Assembly: GCA_016213865.1 (NCBI GenBank)
Contig: JACQZL010000046.1
Coordinates: 22,001 to 41,428, forward strand
Source of the DNA: Candidatus Rifleibacteriota bacterium
GTDB lineage: Bacteria; UBP17; UBA6191; JACPRK01
Length of the DNA: 19,428 bases
Direction: 5' to 3'
The position numbers were made by a program, and so were the translations under genes. Numbering within the stretch: the stretch's first letter is position 1; each line of letters begins with the position of its first letter. The notes beneath the pieces are model-generated. The model made no database searches, was not told the origin of the DNA, and saw only the letters and a list, made by a program, of their open reading frames with translations. Below are positions 14,370 through 19,428 of this stretch, piece by piece.

Positions 14370-15362
14370 ATGGGTGACGAGACAAGCGGACCGGACCTGC
14401 TAGGACGATTCAGGGGTACGCTCCTGGGCTGTGCCGTGGGCGATGCGCTGGGCGCTCCCTATCAGGGAAAGCCGCGTTCCTTCTTCCTTGCCGGGGCAGT
14501 GGGCCTCGACGAGTTCCAGAGGCTGCCGGGGTATCCTCCCGGGCAGTACACGGACGATACGCAGTTGACGCTCGCCGTCGCCGAGTCCCTCATCGCCTGC
14601 GGAACGCTGAATGCCCAGGACGTTGGCCGTCGTTTCGGGCTGCTCTTCTCGAGGCGCGAGATCCTCTCGCCGGAGCGCTCGACGGTGGCGGCGATCGAAC
14701 GTCTGATGGGCGGTGTGGACGCCCTCCAGGCCGCGGCTCCCGAGGGCGAAGCGGGCAACACCCCCATCAAGTGCGTGTCGCCCCTGGGACTGTGGTTTCA
14801 CGACCGGTCCGATCACCTGGCCAATGCGGCGGCGGCGGTGGGCCGCGTGACCCATCGCGACAAGCGTTGCCAGGCAGGGGCCGTCGGGATGGCCAGGGCC
14901 GTCAACTACTGTCTGGACCAGAAGAAGCTCGTCCCGGGCAGCTTCCTCGAGGCAGTCAGCAGGGCGATGAGCGGCCATCACGGGCCCTTCGCGCAACTCG
15001 TGGCCGAACTGGAAGCCTGGATTGGCCTGCCCGAGGATTCGGCCCTTCCTCGCATCGTGTCGGCGGGGGCCGGGCCAGCGAAAGAGGTCGATCCGTCGCT
15101 GGGAATCCCGGCCACGGTGGTCCCGACGCTGCTGGGCGTGTTCTATTTCTTTCTGAGGTATCACGACGACTTCGAGCTGTGCATGCACGAGACGGTCCGG
15201 GCCGGCGGCGCCATCGACACGACCGCCAGCATGGTTGCCAGCTTGATGGGCGCCTTCCACGGGATGGAGATCCTCCCGGAGAACCTGGTCACCAACGTTC
15301 ACAACTTCAAGCATCTGGTCGACGTGGCGGAGCGACTCTACCGGCGCAAAACCTCGAACTGA
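14370..15362 (+). CDS. ADP-ribosylglycohydrolase (ARH/DraG) family protein
   Basis: 330 residues from ATG 14370. The family order is clear. GTLLGCAVGDALGAP (16-30) is the opening GxxxGDALG motif, and GQYTDDTQLTLAVAESL (58-74) holds the metal-binding T61-D62-D63. VTHRDKRCQAGAVGMARAV (160-178) follows, and GGAIDTTASMVASLMGAF (279-296) is the second metal motif. ARH proteins are all-alpha hydrolases with two magnesium ions that remove ADP-ribose from proteins, nucleic acids or small molecules. In the usual GGDxDT/S motif the first Asp binds metal; here it is replaced by A281 while D283 and T284 remain. Activity may be altered or absent, or another residue may substitute. A kinase gene follows 59 bp downstream on the same strand. 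Target unknown. Confidence 0.88.
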   Translation: MGDETSGPDLLGRFRGTLLGCAVGDALGAPYQGKPRSFFLAGAVGLDEFQRLPGYPPGQYTDDTQLTLAVAESLIACGTLNAQDVGRRFGLLFSRREILSPERSTVAAIERLMGGVDALQAAAPEGEAGNTPIKCVSPLGLWFHDRSDHLANAAAAVGRVTHRDKRCQAGAVGMARAVNYCLDQKKLVPGSFLEAVSRAMSGHHGPFAQLVAELEAWIGLPEDSALPRIVSAGAGPAKEVDPSLGIPATVVPTLLGVFYFFLRYHDDFELCMHETVRAGGAIDTTASMVASLMGAFHGMEILPENLVTNVHNFKHLVDVAERLYRRKTSN

Positions 15363-15421
15363 GACAGATCTCGGCGGCATCCGCCGGCGAGGGGTGGGCT
15401 GGAAATGGGCAAGGGGCACCT

Positions 15422-16120
15422 GTGGCAGCAGTAGAACAGGATCGGGACACAAGGTTTGAGGCACTGGTCCATGCGGTCGTGCACGACCTGAGGTCGCCGC
15501 TGGTGACCATCGAGAGCATGAGCGGGCTCCTCAAGGAAGCGCTCGGGGACCGTCTCAAGCCGGAGGAGCGGGTCTATCTGCAGCACGTGGAGGGGGCCGC
15601 GCTGCTGATGCGCAGCCTGCTCGGCGATCTGACCGAGCTGACCCTCATCCCAACGCGCGTAGCCGACCCGACACCCGTCGGTTTGCGAGAAGTGGTCGAC
15701 CAGGTCTTGCTGGAGTTGGGCTCGGCCATCGCGCGCGCGAAGGCGCAGGTCCAGGTCGAGGGAGAGCTGCCCACGGTCCCCGGCAATCGGGTCTTGCTGC
15801 AGCAGCTCCTGGGGCACCTTCTCGAGAACGCCGTCAAGTTCCACCAGCACGACGCCCTCCCGCGGGTGGTCCTGTCAAGCCGACTCCTGGAAGATGCGGC
15901 CGAGATCAGTATCAGCGACAACGGGATCGGCATCCCCGCCGAGTCGCGCGAACGGGTCTTCGGAGTCTTCGTCAGGCTGCACCCGCGCTCCCGCTTCGAG
16001 GGCAACGGCATCGGGCTGGCCGTCGCGCGCCGCTGCGTCGAGAGCCACGGCGGCCGCATCTGGCTCGAATCGGAGCCGGACCAGGGCACGACCGCGCGTT
16101 TCACACTCCCGCTGGGATGA
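15422..16120 (+). CDS. Short histidine kinase without sensor domain
   Basis: 232 residues from a GTG at 15422 with AAGGGG shortly upstream. The dimerisation domain has the H-box VHDLRSPL with phospho-accepting H21. The ATPase domain shows N-box LLENAVKFH (N136), G1 DNGIGIP (166-172), an F-like VFGVFVRLHPRSRFEG and G2 GNGIGLAVARR (194-204), ending in GTTARFTLPLG. All catalytic motifs are intact. There is no membrane segment, PAS, GAF or HAMP domain, so the protein is a cytoplasmic kinase core that needs a partner for signal input. The closest texture is the phytochrome-like/LuxQ kinase C-terminus. No response regulator is seen within the window. It probably shares a transcript with the ADP-ribosylglycohydrolase gene. 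Its last 20 bp overlap the end of convergent mqnA. Confidence 0.85.
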   Translation: MAAVEQDRDTRFEALVHAVVHDLRSPLVTIESMSGLLKEALGDRLKPEERVYLQHVEGAALLMRSLLGDLTELTLIPTRVADPTPVGLREVVDQVLLELGSAIARAKAQVQVEGELPTVPGNRVLLQQLLGHLLENAVKFHQHDALPRVVLSSRLLEDAAEISISDNGIGIPAESRERVFGVFVRLHPRSRFEGNGIGLAVARRCVESHGGRIWLESEPDQGTTARFTLPLG

Positions 16121-16949
16121 GCCCGGGTTCGAGGCCGTCGCGCTCGGGGATTTCCAGGAACCGCAGAGTCGGAACGGCCGGAAGCTCGCCAGCCTCCGCC
16201 GCGAGCTGGTAGTAGCGTTCGAGCCCCGCCAGGTGGCGCGGGGTCATCCAGAACTGCAGGCCCGCCAGGTAGTCGCGCATCGACTCTCGCGGCATCCCCA
16301 GCAGACGACCCGCGGCGCCGGCGGTCTCGTCGATTCCAGCCGGCCAGGCCTTCGCGGCCGCGCGCACCGCCCTTGCCACGGCCTGCACCTCGCGCCCCTT
16401 GCGTGCCACGGCGTCCCGGCGGACACAGACCAGGGCGAACGTCATCGGCAGGCCCGTCCAGGCAACCCACTCGGCGCAGAGGTCGTAGACGTGGGGGTGG
16501 CTGGCCCGCGCCGTCACCGTCAGCGCCGGATCGCCGATCAGCATGATGGGGCCGTCCGGCAGCTTGCCGTCTCGCTCCCACTCTCGGGTCGCCGCGCGCA
16601 CCCCGAACCGGTGCGCCAGCAGCAGTCGGAGCAACACCACCGTCGTGGCGGACGCCGCGGCCAGGAAGATCTCGGCGCCGTCCAGCTCGCGCACGGGCGC
16701 CGGAGAGAGAAGCAGCACGCTCCGGATGGCCCCCTGGGCCGCGATCCCCACTTGCGGTACGAGGAGGTAGGCCTGCGAGGACCGCGCAAACTCGATCGAG
16801 CTGACAGCGGAGACGTCCAGTTCCCCTTCCCGCAGCATTCGGTTCAGCACGCTCGGCACGGCCCGGACGATCTCCACGGCGTCGCTCGGCTCCAGCAGCC
16901 GAAAGAGCGGATCGCAGTTGACGTAGTCGATGCGGCCGACGCGCAGCAT
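16101..16949 (-). CDS. mqnA: MqnA, chorismate dehydratase (futalosine pathway)
   Basis: 282 residues, ATG 16949. MqnA dehydrates chorismate to 3-enolpyruvyl-benzoate, the first step of futalosine-route menaquinone synthesis. Signature stretches are RVGRIDYVNCDPLFRLLE (3-20), PSVLNRMLREGELDVSAVSS (32-51), IEFAR (52-56), a YLLVPQVGIAAQGAIRSVLL strand (61-80) and LIGDPAL (137-143). They are followed by VYDLCAEWVAWTGLPMTFAL (154-173), and the periplasmic-binding-protein-like fold and length are normal. Reading frame upstream of 16949 continues open but loses resemblance, so this Met is preferred. No other mqn gene is in the window. It is divergent from the PLD-like gene (100-bp spacer) and overlaps the kinase 3' end by 20 bp, so expression of the two convergent genes may interfere. 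Confidence 0.93.
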   Translation of the reverse strand: MLRVGRIDYVNCDPLFRLLEPSDAVEIVRAVPSVLNRMLREGELDVSAVSSIEFARSSQAYLLVPQVGIAAQGAIRSVLLLSPAPVRELDGAEIFLAAASATTVVLLRLLLAHRFGVRAATREWERDGKLPDGPIMLIGDPALTVTARASHPHVYDLCAEWVAWTGLPMTFALVCVRRDAVARKGREVQAVARAVRAAAKAWPAGIDETAGAAGRLLGMPRESMRDYLAGLQFWMTPRHLAGLERYYQLAAEAGELPAVPTLRFLEIPERDGLEPGLIPAGV

Positions 16950-17049
16950 GGGATGCGAAGGATAGCATGCCGCGGGGCCCGCCCCCGGGCACGACAGGAG
17001 GCAACAAAACACCCGGTCGCCTCGATATAGAAGATGAAGGAGGCGCGAC

Positions 17050-19428
17050 GTGAACCTTCGCCGGTCGATCATCTTTCTCCTGCTAGCTGCTACTGCCTGC
17101 TGCTGGGTCCTTGCCCAGGAGCCGGACGACCTGGACCTGAACCGCACTGGCGCAGGCGGGGGCGGCACGACGGTTTCGTCGTCGCTCGACCCGGCCACCC
17201 CGCGGGACGGGCAACGGAGCTCGATTGGTGAGCGCGGCGGTTTCGGTCCCTCCGAGACCGAGGTGGACCCACGAGGGACCCGGGCGGCCCTCACCGCCGT
17301 CAACCACTGGGAGCTGGCGGCCCGCGCGGTCCAGCGCCTCGAGGAGTTGCTCGCAACGAGCGGCCCGGGCGACTCCAACCGCTCGCTGATCTTGGCAACG
17401 CTCTCCGAGCTGGAGCAGCGGGTCCGGGAGGCCGGCTCCCGGGAGGGCCCCGCGGAACGTGCCCTTCAAGTCCTGGAGACGATCGGACTGGTGCGCGAGG
17501 ACTTCGACTCCTTTTTCCGGAACGGCACCGCGGGGATGTGGGGCGCGAACCCGGCCAGTTGGTACCGAGCCAACCAACGGACGGCCGCGGCAGCGACCCT
17601 CCGTGGCCGGCTGAGGGCTCTGGCCCAGGTCACGTCGGCCCAGGCCGAACAGGTCAACCCCTTTGCCACGAGCTCCGCGAGCACTCACCCGTCCGAGTCG
17701 CAGCCGGCCGCGCAGCCTTCGGACGACGGCACCCTGCCCGCGACGGGATCGGCCGTCATCACCGGTCCCGAGGAGAATCCCCCACCGGAGGCCTCTGGCG
17801 ACGCTCGGCCTCCCATCGAGGTCTGGTTCACGGCGCCCCCGTCCACGGGAGGCATCGACGACGCGCTGGTCCGGTTCCTGGGCACGGCCAAGGTCTCGGT
17901 TGCCGCGCACATCTATCAGCTCTCCGACCCGAAGCTGGTCGGCGCGTTCGTGGACACCGCCCGGCGCCTGGGCCCGGGCAAGGTGCGGTTCGTGACCGAG
18001 TACGACTACCTCCACTACCGCCAGGTCCACGCGGACAAGGACAACCGGCACGCGGCGAACGGCGGCTCGAGGGCCTCCGACCACGCGGCCGTCTACGAGC
18101 GGGCCTACGGCTCCCTGCAGGCGGCGGGCATCGAGGTCGTCTGCGACACCTCGTCGACCGGCGGGCCCAACCGTGGTCAGTCCCACAACAAGTTCGTGGT
18201 CGTGGACGGCAGCGCGGTCTGGACCGGGTCCTACAACCTGACGCCGCAGGCGGCCGCGGAGCAGAACAACAACGCGTTGCTCGTCCGCTCGCCGGAGCTG
18301 GCGCGGGCGTACTTGCAGGAGTTCGCCGAGGAGGCCGACCAGCACCGCTTCGGGGAGCGCAAGCAGAGTCTGGTCCCGCATCGGTATGACCTCGGAGGCA
18401 CCGCGGTGGAGCTTTCGTTCAGCCCCTCGAACGAAACCAATCAGCGGTTGGTCAACGCGATCGAGACGGCCGACGCGTCCATTTATGTCGCGTCGTTCTA
18501 CCTCTCGGATGCCCGCCTCATCAACGCGCTGCGCGTCAAGCGGGAGCAAGGGGTGGACGTGAAGGTGGTCACGGACAAGCTCGGGGCGAGCCAGAAGGAA
18601 CCGTTGGATCCGGATCAGCCCGAGGTAAAGCTCAAGGTCTCCGACTACCTGCGGAGCTGCGACATCGGGTACAAGGCCGACACCAGCTCCAAGCTGATGC
18701 ACCACAAGTTCGCGGTCATCGACGCGCAGACCGGCTCGGACCCGATTGTCATCACGGGTTCGCACAACTGGACCAAGGGCGCCGACTCGCAGAACGACGA
18801 GAACACACTCGTCCTTCACTCCGGCACGCTGGCCACGCAGTACCTGGCGGAGTTCCGCCGGCGCTGGGCCGAGCCATTCCAGGTCCCCACGCACACGGTC
18901 GCACCCCCGGCTGCCGGGCCGGCCGTGCTGTTCACCGCCGTCGACCTCGCGCACACCCCCCGGACGGTCGAGCTGACCTGCCTGGATGCCGGCCGGAGCG
19001 GCTCGGCGGACCTGTCGCGCTGGCAGCTCCAGTTGAATGGCAAGCGGGTCCTCGCCTTTCCGGCGGGCCTGGTCCTGCAGCCCGATCAGAAAGTGCTGAT
19101 CGCCAGTTCGGCCCCGGCCGGTTCAGGCAACGGCCACCACGCCGTCTACGTGGCCAGCGAGTTGACGGCCGCTTCCGACGGCGCCTTGCTGCTGACCGAC
19201 AAGTTCGCCCGCCAGCGCGACGCCGTGGCATGGGCCGACGGGAACGGCAACCTGACCCGGACGGCGGCCGCTTTCATGAACCTGCTGGTCGTGGGAGGAA
19301 GCTGGGACGGCCCCGACGGCCTCGAGCTGACCGAGGGAATCGCCTGCAGGGCGCCGCGCGGCACAGTCCTGGCGCGGCGCAACGCCAGCGACACCGACAG
19401 CCCGGACGACTGGTCGGCCGGCCGGCGC
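17050..19428 (+). CDS. Secreted phospholipase D-like protein with C-terminal lamin-tail domain, 3'-truncated by window edge
   Basis: 793 codons are open to the window end with no stop. The GTG at 17050 has AAGGAGG (17037-17043) 6 nt upstream. MNLRRSIIFLLLAATACCWVLA is a signal peptide, probably cleaved after VLA. Residues 30-250 are a helical then Pro/Ser-rich linker region. Two PLD domains follow, starting near 255. The first HxKx4D is H379-K381-D386 (SHNKFVVVDG) with GSYNLT after it; the second is H551-K553-D558 (HHKFAVID) with GSHNWTKGADSQNDEN after it. Both active sites look intact. From about 625 the sequence becomes beta-rich, with RWQLQLNGKRVL-like strands and an RRNASDTDSPDDW end, matching bacterial lamin-tail (LTD) domains that often accompany secreted nucleases. 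It may be an extracellular nuclease or phospholipase; which substrate cannot be read. Confidence 0.88.
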   Translation, partial: MNLRRSIIFLLLAATACCWVLAQEPDDLDLNRTGAGGGGTTVSSSLDPATPRDGQRSSIGERGGFGPSETEVDPRGTRAALTAVNHWELAARAVQRLEELLATSGPGDSNRSLILATLSELEQRVREAGSREGPAERALQVLETIGLVREDFDSFFRNGTAGMWGANPASWYRANQRTAAAATLRGRLRALAQVTSAQAEQVNPFATSSASTHPSESQPAAQPSDDGTLPATGSAVITGPEENPPPEASGDARPPIEVWFTAPPSTGGIDDALVRFLGTAKVSVAAHIYQLSDPKLVGAFVDTARRLGPGKVRFVTEYDYLHYRQVHADKDNRHAANGGSRASDHAAVYERAYGSLQAAGIEVVCDTSSTGGPNRGQSHNKFVVVDGSAVWTGSYNLTPQAAAEQNNNALLVRSPELARAYLQEFAEEADQHRFGERKQSLVPHRYDLGGTAVELSFSPSNETNQRLVNAIETADASIYVASFYLSDARLINALRVKREQGVDVKVVTDKLGASQKEPLDPDQPEVKLKVSDYLRSCDIGYKADTSSKLMHHKFAVIDAQTGSDPIVITGSHNWTKGADSQNDENTLVLHSGTLATQYLAEFRRRWAEPFQVPTHTVAPPAAGPAVLFTAVDLAHTPRTVELTCLDAGRSGSADLSRWQLQLNGKRVLAFPAGLVLQPDQKVLIASSAPAGSGNGHHAVYVASELTAASDGALLLTDKFARQRDAVAWADGNGNLTRTAAAFMNLLVVGGSWDGPDGLELTEGIACRAPRGTVLARRNASDTDSPDDWSAGRR

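Noticed and set aside
17083..18954. 623-codon minus-strand open frame opposite the PLD gene
   Set aside because: Arg/Gly/Val-rich shadow of a high-GC gene; the plus frame has a signal peptide, a perfect RBS and two HKD motifs, so the antisense frame is not a gene.

Overview
The window is high-GC (about two-thirds G+C) bacterial chromosomal DNA with densely packed genes, intergenic dyad repeats and no tRNA, rRNA, phage or plasmid signature that I can see. A YejM/PbgA-like inner-membrane protein, a lipoprotein signal and the futalosine-pathway gene mqnA fit a diderm (Gram-negative-type) bacterium that uses menaquinone. The repeat style and gene mix resemble Acidobacteriota, Planctomycetota or Myxococcota-like genomes, but I cannot fix the phylum from sequence alone.

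Layout. (1) 1-3207, plus strand: the 3' part of a beta-propeller-like protein, then a 616-residue protein resembling the XPB/Ssl2 helicase N-terminal-like (Helicase_C_3) family without helicase motifs. Its stop overlaps the ATG of a further reading frame at 3204 that looks truncated. (2) 3279-5108, minus: a multi-membrane GT-C-type glycosyltransferase-like protein. (3) 5109-5640: a non-coding stretch with nested inverted repeats. (4) 5641-7458, plus: a YejM/PbgA-like membrane hydrolase-fold protein. (5) 7459-7765: a long imperfect dyad repeat. (6) 7766-9016, plus: a GHL10 (glycosyl-hydrolase-like) lipoprotein. (7) 12893-9029, minus: a compact four-gene operon, TerC -> CNNM/CorC -> Get3/ArsA-like ATPase with an alpha-crystallin tail -> 116-residue unknown. 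(8) 12894-13262: inverted octanucleotide arrays. (9) 13263-14042, minus: an unknown 259-residue protein, possibly translated from a leaderless message. (10) 14043-14369: another dyad repeat. (11) 14370-16120, plus: an ADP-ribosylglycohydrolase-family protein and a sensorless histidine kinase. (12) 16101-16949, minus: mqnA, overlapping the kinase tail to tail by 20 bp. (13) 17050 to the right edge, plus: a secreted phospholipase D-like protein with a lamin-tail domain, cut by the window end.

How the genes fit together. Envelope functions dominate: the GT-C protein and the YejM-like protein suggest surface glycan or lipid work, with GHL10 and PLD-LTD proteins outside the cytoplasm. The TerC/CNNM pair points to metal-ion handling at the membrane. 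Its tight coupling to a Get3d-like ATPase and an unknown small protein is the best candidate here for a little-described system. The second most interesting point is the apparently broken operon at 3204-3279, where the partner expected after the helicase-associated protein is absent.
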